This document shows positions 43,103 through 52,545 of a stretch of 64,000 nucleotides of DNA, in pieces. The notes under the pieces are model-generated. The model did not search any database, was not told the DNA's origin, and saw nothing but the letters and a program-made list of their open reading frames with translations. Source of the DNA: an uncultured Eubacteriales bacterium (GTDB lineage: Bacteria; Bacillota; Clostridia; Oscillospirales; CAG-272); NCBI GenBank assembly GCA_934525675.1, contig CAKSZH010000005.1, forward strand, positions 62,001-126,000. Reading direction: 5' to 3'. Each line of letters opens with the position of its first letter. The stretch's first letter is position 1. A program made the position numbers and the translations under genes.

Positions 43103-44258
43103 AAATACTGTTATACACTCCTGCCGTCCAACCGAGCATTTCCGTCTCGGTGTATTCATTGACCGTTGCTTTTCCGCCGTGAACGGCGTCATATTTTTCC
43201 CACAGTTTGCCCGTTGCGGCGAAGCTCTCTTCCACCGCCGACAGGTATTTGTTTCCGATGCGAACGCTGTCTTCATGCAGCCCCAGCTTCTCAAGTGCGC
43301 GGTATACGAACCAGACAAGCGGCGCCCACATATTGGGATACCCCCATTGAGGAGCAAAGCCGTCGGATGTTTTCTCACAGGCGGCGATGCCGTGCGGGTA
43401 TTCCAGTTTTTCAACGATGCGTAAGAGCATCTCCTTGTCCGTTGACAGCCCCACCGCAAACGGAAGTGCGCACGCGGCGGAGGTAACCCCGGAAAATCCT
43501 TTGCCCGGCATCGCGTCGGTCAGCTTTTCTCCGTCGAAACAGTAACGGTACATCCGTTCCTTCCGCGCGTCTGCGGCTTCACGGTAAAAGTCCCGCTTAC
43601 ACGGCACATATTCTGCGAGTAAATTTTCATAATGATATAAAATGCTGTTAAGATCTACCGGAGCAAAGTCCGTACAGTGAAAGTCAAATCTGGGGGAGAA
43701 ATCCCATCCGGACTCGCATTCCGCCAGAATGTTGTTTCCGAGTGTTTCTCTGTCAACGCCTGTAAATTTGCGGGACAGGCGTTTTTCCGCTTCGTCTGCC
43801 ATAGATTGTTTTGTCGCTTTGTCGGCAGAATTGCCGTATCGGTTCAGCCCCGACGGCAATGTGCGCCGGCTCGTCCAGAATCCGTATTCGCGTTCCATGG
43901 CATCAATGAGGGTGTGTCTTTGCTCTTCGGTAGTGTGGGGCAGGATATCATGAACCATGACTCCGAACAGAGGTGGTTGCGAGCGGTTCAGCATCCCCGT
44001 CACCGCCGCATTCGGCATGAATCCGTACTGCCCGATGAGATAAGCCATATTCAGAACATTGTGCAGGGCGTCCCCGTACTTGCCGTCAGAAATCAGTCCC
44101 TTGTTGATGAAGCAGGTGTCCCAGTAATAAAACTCGTCGAAAATACCCTCCGCACACGGCGAATTGTAGGAATAGGGCAGAGCAATCCCGTCTTTCCGGT
44201 GTCCCTTTGTCCTGAGACTTCTGTCCCAGCTTTCCCGAATGTACTCCCGTACTGTCAC
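43083..44258 (-). CDS. Trehalase-like glycoside hydrolase (GH37/GH63 group)
   Basis: 391 residues, GTG start with GGAGG 8 nt upstream. An (alpha/alpha)6 barrel with both trehalase-type signatures in changed form: DEFYYWDTCFINKGL (cf. ESYYWDTYW) and QWGYPNMWAPLVWF (cf. QWDYPNGWAP), plus LWEKYDAVHGG near the end. In classical trehalase the second signature has Asp after QW; here it is Gly. At 391 residues it is shorter than trehalase (about 550). No signal peptide. The substrate is thus uncertain, perhaps another alpha-glycoside released before or after GH3 action. Confidence 0.78.
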   Translation of the reverse strand: MTVREYIRESWDRSLRTKGHRKDGIALPYSYNSPCAEGIFDEFYYWDTCFINKGLISDGKYGDALHNVLNMAYLIGQYGFMPNAAVTGMLNRSQPPLFGVMVHDILPHTTEEQRHTLIDAMEREYGFWTSRRTLPSGLNRYGNSADKATKQSMADEAEKRLSRKFTGVDRETLGNNILAECESGWDFSPRFDFHCTDFAPVDLNSILYHYENLLAEYVPCKRDFYREAADARKERMYRYCFDGEKLTDAMPGKGFSGVTSAACALPFAVGLSTDKEMLLRIVEKLEYPHGIAACEKTSDGFAPQWGYPNMWAPLVWFVYRALEKLGLHEDSVRIGNKYLSAVEESFAATGKLWEKYDAVHGGKATVNEYTETEMLGWTAGVYNSIYDEIKR

Positions 44259-44328
44259 TGTATTGTCCTCCGTTTACAGAATGGGCGGACCTAACAGATG
44301 TTATGCCCGCCCGGAATCATTTATTGGG

Positions 44329-45864
44329 TCAAATCAGGGAGACGTCGAGAACTTCAATTTCGAACGTCTGTCCCGCCGTTGCATACTTGTTGAGGAAAAG
44401 CATGACCGAACCGTAGGACGAGGCAAGCTTGTCGCTCTCCACGTCGATTGTCAGCTCAGCGACGCCGTCCATGAACACCAGGTCTTCACCGTAAACGGAG
44501 CCGTTTGCACCGTCCACCTGGAAACGGACCTTTTCAAGGTCCCCGCTGACGAGGCGCAGCTTGATGTGCAGTTTGGTCGCATCAATGGTTGCCGTGTCGA
44601 AATTGAAGAGGAAGGTGCTCCACTCGTCGCTTGCCGCCGCGGTGAAGGTAAGGCTGATGCTGCCGTCTTCCTTTTCCGTTGCGGTGTAAAAGTCCTTGGT
44701 TGCATTCCACTGGTTGTTGCCGGTGGACGTGATTTTGTTGAAAGCGGTCGGTTCCTCTCCGGTGCCGCCGGCAATGGTAAAGGTAAATTCGGTCCAGTCG
44801 GATACACCGGCACTGTTCTTGCTTCTGATTTTTGCGGTATGTTCGCCCGCCGCAAAGGCATTTTCCTCGGTGGGCTTGTATGCGCGGTACATGACGGGAG
44901 CATCGCCGGCGGGACGGGTACGCGCACTGAGATCCGCAATCATCTTGCCGTCAACCTCCAGCTCATATTCAGTTGCCGCAAGCACTCTGTCCCAATATAC
45001 CACGCCGTCTTTGACTTCTGCATTCGCAGGAGCCGCAGGAGCGGTCTTTTCCCCTTCAATCATTGCAATTTTTGTGAACCGGATGACCGTCTCGCCGAGG
45101 GTATCATCCGTGGTTCCGTCGAGAGGGCAGGGGTTGTTGAGTTCCAGATAAATTGCCTTCCAGCTGCCTTCGCCGTCCAGGTCCAGATCGGTCGTGTTCA
45201 CTCTGATCGTGTTCTTTCCGGCTTTGGTTTCGAAGCGTTCGTACTGCTTGAAGCTGCTCTCTCCGCCGAATTCAAACTGCATGACGGGCAGACTTCCCTT
45301 GACGATTTCAAACTCCAATTCAAACGCCGTAGGATTCAGCGTGCAATCGTACCAGAGAACCAGACTCGTCCACGTGTTTTTCATCTTGCTTCTGTCATAG
45401 CTGATCGTGAATGCGTTTTCGTCCGAGTTGTCGATCACATAGTTGATCTCGCCGTTATAGGTATTGTTTTCAATCTTGTTGATACCGGAAACGACCTTGT
45501 TGCTCAGATGATAACCGGTAACCGTGACCGTGCATTCCGCCTGGTATTTGCCGTCCGCGGTGCTGACGGTCACCTTGCAGGTGCCGGCGTTCACGCCGGT
45601 TACCTTTCCGTTTGCGTCAACCGTTGCGACTGCCTGATTGCTTGATTCCCATTTCACTTCGGTTGCGCCGGTTGCCGTAAGCTGTTCGCTGGCATCGGCA
45701 TCAAGGCTCAGGGTATCTTTGTCGAGCTTGACCGAGGTTGATGTGGGGGTAGACGGTTTCTTGGTTTCTTCCGGCTTATTCCCGGAACAGCCGACGGTAA
45801 ACACCGTGGCGACCAAAACGAGCAGCGCGACCGCTACCAACCAGAACTTGTTCTTTCTCATCAT
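44329..45864 (-). CDS. Lipoprotein with bacterial Ig-like (BIG2) domain and repeated beta modules
   Basis: 511 residues, AAGGAG before ATG 45864. Signal with lipobox VFTVGCS (Cys26), a Thr/Pro/Ser linker, and a BIG2 domain at about 43-115 (LDKDTLSLDADASEQLTATG, KVTGVNAGTCKVTV). Two beta-sandwich modules resembling carbohydrate-binding domains (about 120-270 and 385-511) flank an FN3-like piece (about 280-370). It is surface-anchored and probably binds the glycan whose oligomers the linked transporter imports. Confidence 0.8.
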   Translation of the reverse strand: MMRKNKFWLVAVALLVLVATVFTVGCSGNKPEETKKPSTPTSTSVKLDKDTLSLDADASEQLTATGATEVKWESSNQAVATVDANGKVTGVNAGTCKVTVSTADGKYQAECTVTVTGYHLSNKVVSGINKIENNTYNGEINYVIDNSDENAFTISYDRSKMKNTWTSLVLWYDCTLNPTAFELEFEIVKGSLPVMQFEFGGESSFKQYERFETKAGKNTIRVNTTDLDLDGEGSWKAIYLELNNPCPLDGTTDDTLGETVIRFTKIAMIEGEKTAPAAPANAEVKDGVVYWDRVLAATEYELEVDGKMIADLSARTRPAGDAPVMYRAYKPTEENAFAAGEHTAKIRSKNSAGVSDWTEFTFTIAGGTGEEPTAFNKITSTGNNQWNATKDFYTATEKEDGSISLTFTAAASDEWSTFLFNFDTATIDATKLHIKLRLVSGDLEKVRFQVDGANGSVYGEDLVFMDGVAELTIDVESDKLASSYGSVMLFLNKYATAGQTFEIEVLDVSLI

Positions 45865-45918
45865 TGACTTTCTCCTTTTTGTTTATATTCTGACCTTCCG
45901 ATACCGGAAAGCCGGGGT

Positions 45919-47640
45919 TCAGTGGTCAAACGGGAAATCGCTGAAGATTTCCTCATAGAGGTCCGCGGGAACATTGGTCATATACAGACGCTTCCAGTCT
46001 TTTGTGATTGTACGGAACTGACCGACGCACACATCCTTGTTGCTGTTCCAGTCCGGCGTCCAGGAGAGCCCTTTTTCGCGCCACCAGTCGGCACCGATGT
46101 TTGCGACATATTTTGCATCATCCATGTCCGAGGGTTGAGATGCGTCCCAGACGCACAACCGGATGTCCATTTCGGACAGAATATACAGCGTATCTCCGTT
46201 GATTACACTGCCGTCCGGATTCAGCAATCCTGCCTCCACGAGGTCGATCTGACTGCCGAACGGGTGGTAATTGTAACCGAGCGTTCCGTAATCCAGTTTG
46301 ATCCTGGTGCGTTTTTCGCTCTCATAATTGATGAAATTGGACCGAAAATCTTTGTGTGAATCTCCGGAGAAGTTTTCGTCGTAAAACGCTCCCTTGGGAT
46401 TTGCGTGTTCCAGCAAAACCCATCCGGTTGTACGTGTGTATGCCCACAATTTCATATTCTGAAATTCTATGCCGGTGTTGGAAACGGGTTTCTGATCCTG
46501 CTGCAGATAAATGGTGGACCAGATGCCGATACCCTTCCAGCCGAGCGGTTTCATGCCGTTCCCGGACCCTGCCCGGGGAGCATACTTCCAGTCGTTCGTA
46601 TCCGCACAGGCGGGAATCGCCTCGTGGTAAGGAGCCTCGACCGAGTATTTCGGGGAATAGAGCAGGTCCCCGTTTACAATTTTTTTCTGACAGAGTGACT
46701 CAAAGCTCTCCGTACTGCCCTCCGGGAAAACGACACTTCCCGCATCAATACCGTCGGCAACGAATGCGTCTTCTTTTGCCGTCAGGTATACCGCTTTTCC
46801 TGTTTCAAACCCTGTCTGTGCCATTTTCTGTACTGCTTTCATTGCTGAATTATAGTTTTTTGCCACCCCGCCCGCGATCACGCCGATTGTTTCGGCGCTT
46901 TTGGATTCCGCGGCAGCCAGTTTCAGGTTGATGTCACCGTACAATACAGCCATACTTGCCTGTTTTGCCGCATCAATGCCGCCAAGACTGCTGCGTCCGC
47001 TCCGGTCGAACAGAATGCTGACATTTTCCTCCGCAAGCGTTTTTACATAGTCTGCCGCTTTCACGACATTGGTTGCCTCTTCCATGTAACGCACATGTAC
47101 TTTTTTGTTTTCAACGCCCTGCAGGAAGCCGTACAGAATCCTGTTGTCAAAGTGGTTGTGCCAGACTGAAAGGTATCCGACATCCCCGGCGCCCGAGGCT
47201 GCTGCCAGTTTTCCGCTGAGATAACCGTATTCCTCCGGCTGGAATTCCAAAGCGCAGACATTGGCGGGGATTTCCGTCAGCGAAGCATCGACCACGATGA
47301 AGTTCATCCCTCTGAAGCTTTTGATATAATCCGCGAGACCGTTGTACGCTTCCCGACCGACGATAACAACGATCTCCGCGCCGCTTTGATTCAATGCTTC
47401 CTCAACTGTCGCCTGATAATTTGTTGCGTTCTTGCCGAGTTCGACTGTGTGAAACCCGCATTTTGCCTCTTGGATGGCAGCATGGTAAACACTGCCGCCG
47501 AATTCATCCCGGCTGTCGCCCGCATAACAGAGAAGCACTTTGCCATCCGTGCCGGAAACGGTTGCTCCGGTGCAGGCAATGAGACTGCCAAGGGACATTG
47601 AAAGAAGCAAAACGATCGCAAGTATTCTTGTCAGTTTCAT
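45919..47640 (-). CDS. BMP/PBP1-like lipoprotein with an extra C-terminal domain
   Basis: 573 residues; AAAGGATAAACA before ATG 47640. Lipobox LGSLIAC (Cys23). Residues 30-330 follow the Med/BMP nucleoside or sugar-binding lipoproteins (EIVVIVGREAYNGLADYI, NFIVVDASL, GYLSGKLAAASGAG, ILYGFLQGVE, SILFDRSGRSS). Residues about 340-573 form a second, Trp/Tyr-rich domain (GWKGIGIWSTIYLQQDQKPV, GADWWREKGLSW) not normal for BMP proteins. It sits behind the CUT1 permeases, so it may be an accessory binding protein or sensor. Confidence 0.75.
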   Translation of the reverse strand: MKLTRILAIVLLLSMSLGSLIACTGATVSGTDGKVLLCYAGDSRDEFGGSVYHAAIQEAKCGFHTVELGKNATNYQATVEEALNQSGAEIVVIVGREAYNGLADYIKSFRGMNFIVVDASLTEIPANVCALEFQPEEYGYLSGKLAAASGAGDVGYLSVWHNHFDNRILYGFLQGVENKKVHVRYMEEATNVVKAADYVKTLAEENVSILFDRSGRSSLGGIDAAKQASMAVLYGDINLKLAAAESKSAETIGVIAGGVAKNYNSAMKAVQKMAQTGFETGKAVYLTAKEDAFVADGIDAGSVVFPEGSTESFESLCQKKIVNGDLLYSPKYSVEAPYHEAIPACADTNDWKYAPRAGSGNGMKPLGWKGIGIWSTIYLQQDQKPVSNTGIEFQNMKLWAYTRTTGWVLLEHANPKGAFYDENFSGDSHKDFRSNFINYESEKRTRIKLDYGTLGYNYHPFGSQIDLVEAGLLNPDGSVINGDTLYILSEMDIRLCVWDASQPSDMDDAKYVANIGADWWREKGLSWTPDWNSNKDVCVGQFRTITKDWKRLYMTNVPADLYEEIFSDFPFDH

Positions 47641-47643
47641 TGT

Positions 47644-48543
47644 TTATCCTTTCACGCTTCCGACGGTGATTCCCTTAACGAAGAAACGCTGCAAGAAGGG
47701 GAATACCAGAGCAATCGGCAGAATTCCCAGGAAAATCTGCGCCGATTGCAGGTTTTTACCGCCGATGTTTTTGAGTGCTTCCAGCTGGTCCGGCGTCAGG
47801 GTAAATCCGGACTGCTTGGTCGGGTCGCTGGAAACGATCATGGTATACAGGTAGGACTGGAGCGGATACTTACCCGGGTCGTTCATAAACATGATTCCGT
47901 CAAACCAGCTGTTCCACTGACCGATTGCCGTAAACAGTACGATTGTGGCGATAGACGGCATGGCAAGCGGAATATAAATCTTGAACAGAATTGAGAATTG
48001 TCCTGCGCCGTCGATCAGAGCCGCTTCCTCGATTTCCTTCGGGATGCCGCGGAAAAAATTCATCATCATGAGGACGAACCACACGTCGCAGGCTCCCGGC
48101 AGAACGTACACGAGGAAACTGTTGAGCAGTCCCAATTGTTTGTACAGGAAATAGGTTGCAAACAACCCGCCGCCGAAAAACATGGTGATGAGGAAGAACC
48201 ACGTGAAACCGGTTCTTCCCTTGAACCGCCCATCCGTTTTGGAAAGCGGGTACGCCGTCATGACGATCACAACGAGAGAGAGCGCTGTTCCGATCACGGT
48301 CCTCAGTACACTGATGCCGAGCGCCGTGAAAAACTCTTTTTTCTGTGCCAGATATTCATACGCCTGCAAGGTAAAACCCTGCGGGATCAGGAATACCTCT
48401 CCCTTGCTCGTGAATTCGTCGGCGGAAAAAGACACGGCGAGCAAATGCACAAACGGAAATATACACATCAATGCAAGCAGTGCCAGAATCGTATAGTTCA
48501 CGATCTCAAAGGCAATGCGGCTTCTGGATTTTTTGATTTTCAT
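47644..48543 (-). CDS. Carbohydrate ABC transporter permease (LplC/CUT1 type)
   Basis: 299 residues from ATG 48543 with GGAGG. Six membrane helices; the cytoplasmic EAA loop reads EIEEAALIDGAGQFSILFKI, placed before PLAMPSIATIVLF. Ends with LQRFFVKGITVGSVKG, the common end of MalG/LplC permeases. Pairs with the next permease upstream. No ATPase gene is present in the locus. Confidence 0.93.
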   Translation of the reverse strand: MKIKKSRSRIAFEIVNYTILALLALMCIFPFVHLLAVSFSADEFTSKGEVFLIPQGFTLQAYEYLAQKKEFFTALGISVLRTVIGTALSLVVIVMTAYPLSKTDGRFKGRTGFTWFFLITMFFGGGLFATYFLYKQLGLLNSFLVYVLPGACDVWFVLMMMNFFRGIPKEIEEAALIDGAGQFSILFKIYIPLAMPSIATIVLFTAIGQWNSWFDGIMFMNDPGKYPLQSYLYTMIVSSDPTKQSGFTLTPDQLEALKNIGGKNLQSAQIFLGILPIALVFPFLQRFFVKGITVGSVKG

Positions 48544-48562
48544 GTTGCCTCCGGTCTTCGTA

Positions 48563-49513
48563 TCAGAAAATACGGTAATCAAACTTCTTATAGGCAAAGA
48601 AATAGGCTCCGCCCATCAGAATGATCGTTACGAACGATTTGGCAAGGTTGACCGCACTTGCGACGTCCACCTGGCGGTCGCCAAACATACCGAGACGATA
48701 AACAAAGGTATCAATGATGTCGCCGCCTTCGTACACCATCGGGTTATACATGACGAGCACCTGGTCAAATCCGCCGTTGAGAAGCCCTCCGATGGAGAGC
48801 GTCATGACCAGGATAACGACGGGAGCGATACTCGGCAGCATGACGTGAACAATCTGTTGAAAACGATTGCCGCCGTCAATCTCCGTAGCTTCGAACAGTG
48901 TTTCGTCAACCCCCATGATTGCCGCAAGGAAGATGACCATATTGTAGCCCATCCCCTTCCACACATCGGAGAGGATAATCAGCGTCCGGAACCAGTTGTT
49001 ATCAAGGAAGAACAGAATACGCGTGCCGCCAATCTTTTCGATGATGGTATTGACGATTCCTCCATAAGAGAACATTTCAAGCAGAATGCTTCCGAGAATG
49101 ACCCAGCTGAGGAAAAACGGTAAGAAAAAGGAGGTCTGAACGAATCTGGAAAACCATCTTTTTCCGACTTCGTTGATGAGAATCGCCAGAAGAAGGGGAA
49201 CAAGAATTCCGAGAATGATTTTGATTCCGGAAATCAGAAGGGTGTTGAACACGGACTGCCAGAATTTCTCCATTTTGAAAACGTAGATGAAGTTACCGAA
49301 GCCGTGATCGCTCGCCCATGCCTGACCAAAGAAGGTACCCTTATAAATGTTGAAATCCTGGAATGCCATGACGATTCCGAACATGGAACCGTATTTGAAA
49401 ATCAGTGTCAGAATAATGCCCGGCAACAGCATGGCCCACCAAATCCATTGCGTTTTGACAAAACTTTTGAATTTGGACGGGGTACGCTGTTTTACAATTG
49501 CTGTTTCTTCCAT
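48563..49513 (-). CDS. Sugar ABC transporter permease (LplB/CUT1 type)
   Basis: 316 residues from ATG 49513. An N-terminal helix (WIWWAMLLPGIILTLIFKYG) is followed by YGSMFGIVMAFQDFNIYKG, the LplB-type signature, and the EAA loop LFEATEIDGGNRFQQIVHV before MLPSIAPVVILVM. The end is DYRIF. It starts 5 nt after the solute-binding protein stop and ends 19 nt before the second permease. Confidence 0.93.
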   Translation of the reverse strand: MEETAIVKQRTPSKFKSFVKTQWIWWAMLLPGIILTLIFKYGSMFGIVMAFQDFNIYKGTFFGQAWASDHGFGNFIYVFKMEKFWQSVFNTLLISGIKIILGILVPLLLAILINEVGKRWFSRFVQTSFFLPFFLSWVILGSILLEMFSYGGIVNTIIEKIGGTRILFFLDNNWFRTLIILSDVWKGMGYNMVIFLAAIMGVDETLFEATEIDGGNRFQQIVHVMLPSIAPVVILVMTLSIGGLLNGGFDQVLVMYNPMVYEGGDIIDTFVYRLGMFGDRQVDVASAVNLAKSFVTIILMGGAYFFAYKKFDYRIF

Positions 49514-49518
49514 ATCAG

Positions 49519-51180
49519 TTACCTTGCCTGCTTTGCGTACCAGTCGTTGATTTCCGCGGTAACCTCGTCTCCGCCGATTCTTTTCCAGGAGGAAACAAAC
49601 GAATCCCACGTCGAATCAATGTCTTTTTCACCCATGATTACTTTCAGATAATACTCTTCCACTTCCTGTGCCATGATTGCGCCCTTGCTTGACATTGCCG
49701 GAGTGGAAATCCCGTAGAATTCATCATATACCACTCGTTTTTCCACATCGTATACGTTGACGATCTGTGCCCAGGCACCGTCTTTGTTGACGCGCGTTGC
49801 AATGTTCATGAACATATTTTCTTGGTACTTGGTGGCGAAGGAATCTTCTTTCCAGATAAGATACTCGGGGTATGCATCCCACAGTTTTTTCATGTGGGCT
49901 GTCCAGTTTTCGGGAGCGGGACCCTCTGCTTTCGGGTCGATTTCCAGCTGCTTGTTGATTTCAATGAACTGTTCGTTGATGTCGTAGGGATCATAGAACT
50001 GCGTGGGGCACCAGCTCCAGACATAACCGTTTTCGGCAGCGGCTTCCGGCTTCCCGTCAAGCTCAATATACATATTGATCATCTTGAACAGTGCCTCCGG
50101 GTTTTTGCACTTTTTATTGACAACATAATAGAATTCGACCTGCTGGCGATCAACGACTACATTCTGTCCGTCTGCAAGCGGTATTTCGGCTGCAACCCAG
50201 TTATCTCCGTTGCCGACTGCCGTGCCCAAAGGATACTCGAACTGCCACCAGGGACCAATCACAACGCCGCATTTGCCGCCAAGAACATCTGCCTGAACGG
50301 CGTCCACCGTAGAAGCGGCAACATCCTTGGTCAGGATGCCTTCTTTGTACAACTTGTTCAGCCAGCGGAGAGCAGTCTTGCTGTTTTCCGAGATTTCGTC
50401 GGCATGAAGCTGACCGTCGGAGCCGAGCAGCCAGGAATACGGGCTTGCCCCGAACATTTTCATATAATTATCAATGGAAAAGTACGAGCCGGCCACTTTA
50501 TTGCTCATGGCAAGACCGCAGGTCGCACCTTTTTTGTCCTTGAATGCTTTCAGTACCGTGTACAGTTCTTCGGGATTGGTCGGGACCGAAAGGTGAAGCT
50601 CGTCCAGCCAATCCTTGCGGATGTACATCACCGGAACACCTCTGCGGTTGTCGGAGTACTGCGGCACGGCATAAATGCTGCCATTCTCGTCAGTCAGCCG
50701 CTTGATGACTTCGGGATCACGGTTCAGAAATGTCTTCACGTCATCCGAGGCATACTCGTAAGCCGTTTTCAGATCTTTGAGCATTCCGGCTTCCTTGAGA
50801 GCAGCGTAGTCGCTTGCCGTTACCTTGAAAATATCCGGCAGCTCGTTGGCGAGCATGGAGAGGCTGAGTTTTTCGCTGTACTGCGTCGGGGGAACCTTCC
50901 ATAAATAGGTGAACTCAATATTCAGCTTTTCTTTCATCAATCTGATGAATGCCTGGTTGTCGGGAGTGACGCTTTGCGGCACACGGCTGTCATTGTGTGC
51001 CTGATACTCCATTACACCGGTGATTTTGACGGTTTCCTCATATTTTCCGAACGGGTCACGAGTCGGATCGTCATAGTCCGGTCCGCTGTCACCACGGACT
51101 CCGCCACAGGCAGTCAGCCCCACGACTGACAGAACAGCTAATACGGCACAACATATCCTGATGAACTTGAATTTCGGCAT
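49519..51180 (-). CDS. Extracellular solute-binding lipoprotein (LplA-like)
   Basis: 553 residues from ATG 51180 (AAGGAGGAAGAAAA upstream). Signal with lipobox VVGLTACGG (Cys25). Type I solute-binding family of the LplA/YtcQ kind: NIEFTYLWKVPPTQYSEKLS, ANELPDIFKVTASDYAALKE, SIYAVPQYSDNRRGVPVMYI, RKDWLDELHL and GKCGVVIGPWWQFEYPLG. Such proteins bind oligosaccharides, often uronate- or xylose-containing. It is the first gene after the regulator pair and has its own promoter at 51273-51301. Confidence 0.92.
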   Translation of the reverse strand: MPKFKFIRICCAVLAVLSVVGLTACGGVRGDSGPDYDDPTRDPFGKYEETVKITGVMEYQAHNDSRVPQSVTPDNQAFIRLMKEKLNIEFTYLWKVPPTQYSEKLSLSMLANELPDIFKVTASDYAALKEAGMLKDLKTAYEYASDDVKTFLNRDPEVIKRLTDENGSIYAVPQYSDNRRGVPVMYIRKDWLDELHLSVPTNPEELYTVLKAFKDKKGATCGLAMSNKVAGSYFSIDNYMKMFGASPYSWLLGSDGQLHADEISENSKTALRWLNKLYKEGILTKDVAASTVDAVQADVLGGKCGVVIGPWWQFEYPLGTAVGNGDNWVAAEIPLADGQNVVVDRQQVEFYYVVNKKCKNPEALFKMINMYIELDGKPEAAAENGYVWSWCPTQFYDPYDINEQFIEINKQLEIDPKAEGPAPENWTAHMKKLWDAYPEYLIWKEDSFATKYQENMFMNIATRVNKDGAWAQIVNVYDVEKRVVYDEFYGISTPAMSSKGAIMAQEVEEYYLKVIMGEKDIDSTWDSFVSSWKRIGGDEVTAEINDWYAKQAR

Positions 51181-51272
51181 TTTTCTTCCTCCTTGACAAA
51201 TACCGGTCACAACGACCGATTTTTTTACCGTGAATGCGGCAGGCCAGCGAATTTTCACGATTTTACATATTT

Positions 51273-51301
51273 ATTTTACAATATGTGTGCACCTTGTTCA
51301 A
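51273..51301 (-). promoter_or_regulatory. Promoter of the sugar transporter operon
   Basis: Minus strand TTGAAC (51301-51296), 17 nt, TAAAAT (51278-51273), about 90 nt upstream of the solute-binding gene. An AraC-type regulator would be expected to bind just upstream. Confidence 0.7.
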
Positions 51302-51342
51302 TATTTGATTTTTTACATTCTCTTGATTTGTTTGCTTTTATG

Positions 51343-51370
51343 AAAAAGGAGCCTTCCGAAAAAGGCTCCC
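51343..51370 (-). terminator. Terminator of the response regulator gene
   Basis: Minus strand GGAGCCTT / AAGGCTCC (51369-51362 with 51355-51348) followed by TTTTTCAT, 15 nt after the regulator stop. It separates the regulator pair from the transporter operon. Confidence 0.75.
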
Positions 51371-51384
51371 TGTGTGCATCGGTA

Positions 51385-52545
51385 TCATTCGTCCTGCTCT
51401 CGTCTGCTTCTGCGGAATGTGCCCGGCGAACAGCCGTTGCATTTGGCAAACGCCATGCCGAACTGTGTGGAATTACTGAATCCGCATCTGGCGGCGATAT
51501 CCTGAACAAACCCGTCCGTCTCAATCAGCAGTTTTTTTGCAAGCTCCATACGTTTGCCCAGAATATACGTGTGAAGAGTACTGCCCATAACCATCTTGAA
51601 TTTACGGGAAAGATATGCCGGGTTGTAATACACCGCGGAGGCAAGGGAAACCAAGGACAGATCTTCGTTCAGGTGTTTGTCGATATAGTCAGCGATGCCG
51701 GCGATCACCTCGTCATCACAGCCGTCCTGCTGCGGAACGGCTTTTGTTGTGTTGAGAAAATACAGAACATTGAATCTGGTTCCGCCCGTTTGGGATAAAC
51801 TGCGGAAGCGACTGTCGGCAGGAACGGAAGAAGGCGGGTCAAATACAAACGTACTGTAATCGCCGGTTTGTTCATACAGATCCTGCTGTAACCGTTTGGC
51901 TCGTTCCTCGATTACGCTGACACTTTCATCGCTGTCAATCGCGGCAAGTATTTCTTTTCCGTTTGCAGTGACGGCTACCTCTCCCGCAAACGTGTTCCGC
52001 ACGATTTCGGGGAGTCCGTCGCTTACGGACGGGAGCCGGATCAAAAGGAAAACCGAGTTCCCGTAAACTTCTTTGCCGTCGGAAACCGCCTGCCGCAATT
52101 TTAAGTCCCCGAGTTGTTCGGACAACTCCCGGTTCAACTGCCGTTCGCGGAGCAGGTCGGCATTCTTTTTGCGTTCCGCCTCAATTGCTGTCATTTTTTC
52201 TTTGACCGTCCGGAGCAGAACATCATCGTTTTCCAGCTTCAGCACATAAGAAACGTCCGGCAGCTTCATGGCTTCATACGCGTAGGAAAAGTCACTGTGC
52301 CCGGTCAGAAATACGATTTTCAGTTCCGGATAGGACCGGAGCAGATCCCGGCAAAGTGACAAGCCGTTCTGCCTCGGCATATTGATATCGCAAACGACAA
52401 TATCCAGATAATGAGTACCGGCAAATTTCTTTGCTTCCTGTGCACTGTAGCACACTGCTATTTCAACATCGGCATCCAGTTCTCCGAGCGTGTATGCGAT
52501 GCCGTCTGCAATGTTATGCTCGTCGTCAATGACCAGAATCGTCAT
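51385..52545 (-). CDS. AraC-type response regulator (YesN-like)
   Basis: 386 residues, AGGAGG before ATG 52545. Receiver domain 1-120 with DDE start (VIDDEHNIADG), phospho-acceptor in DIVVCDINMPRQNG (about Asp54), TGHSDFSYAYEAMKL and the Lys in VLKLENDD. A linker of about 150 residues holds a coiled coil (RKKNADLLRERQLNRELSEQ). The AraC double HTH occupies about 285-383 (YYNPAYLSRKFKMVMG, DIAARCGFSNSTQFGMAFAK). The start overlaps the kinase stop by 20 nt. It likely activates the solute-binding/permease promoter. Confidence 0.93.
   Translation of the reverse strand: MTILVIDDEHNIADGIAYTLGELDADVEIAVCYSAQEAKKFAGTHYLDIVVCDINMPRQNGLSLCRDLLRSYPELKIVFLTGHSDFSYAYEAMKLPDVSYVLKLENDDVLLRTVKEKMTAIEAERKKNADLLRERQLNRELSEQLGDLKLRQAVSDGKEVYGNSVFLLIRLPSVSDGLPEIVRNTFAGEVAVTANGKEILAAIDSDESVSVIEERAKRLQQDLYEQTGDYSTFVFDPPSSVPADSRFRSLSQTGGTRFNVLYFLNTTKAVPQQDGCDDEVIAGIADYIDKHLNEDLSLVSLASAVYYNPAYLSRKFKMVMGSTLHTYILGKRMELAKKLLIETDGFVQDIAARCGFSNSTQFGMAFAKCNGCSPGTFRRSRREQDE

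Noticed and set aside
43103..43459. N-terminal extension of the GH3 gene
   Set aside because: Out of frame with and fully inside the GH37 gene; its composition is non-coding and the GH3 fold begins after ATG 43102.
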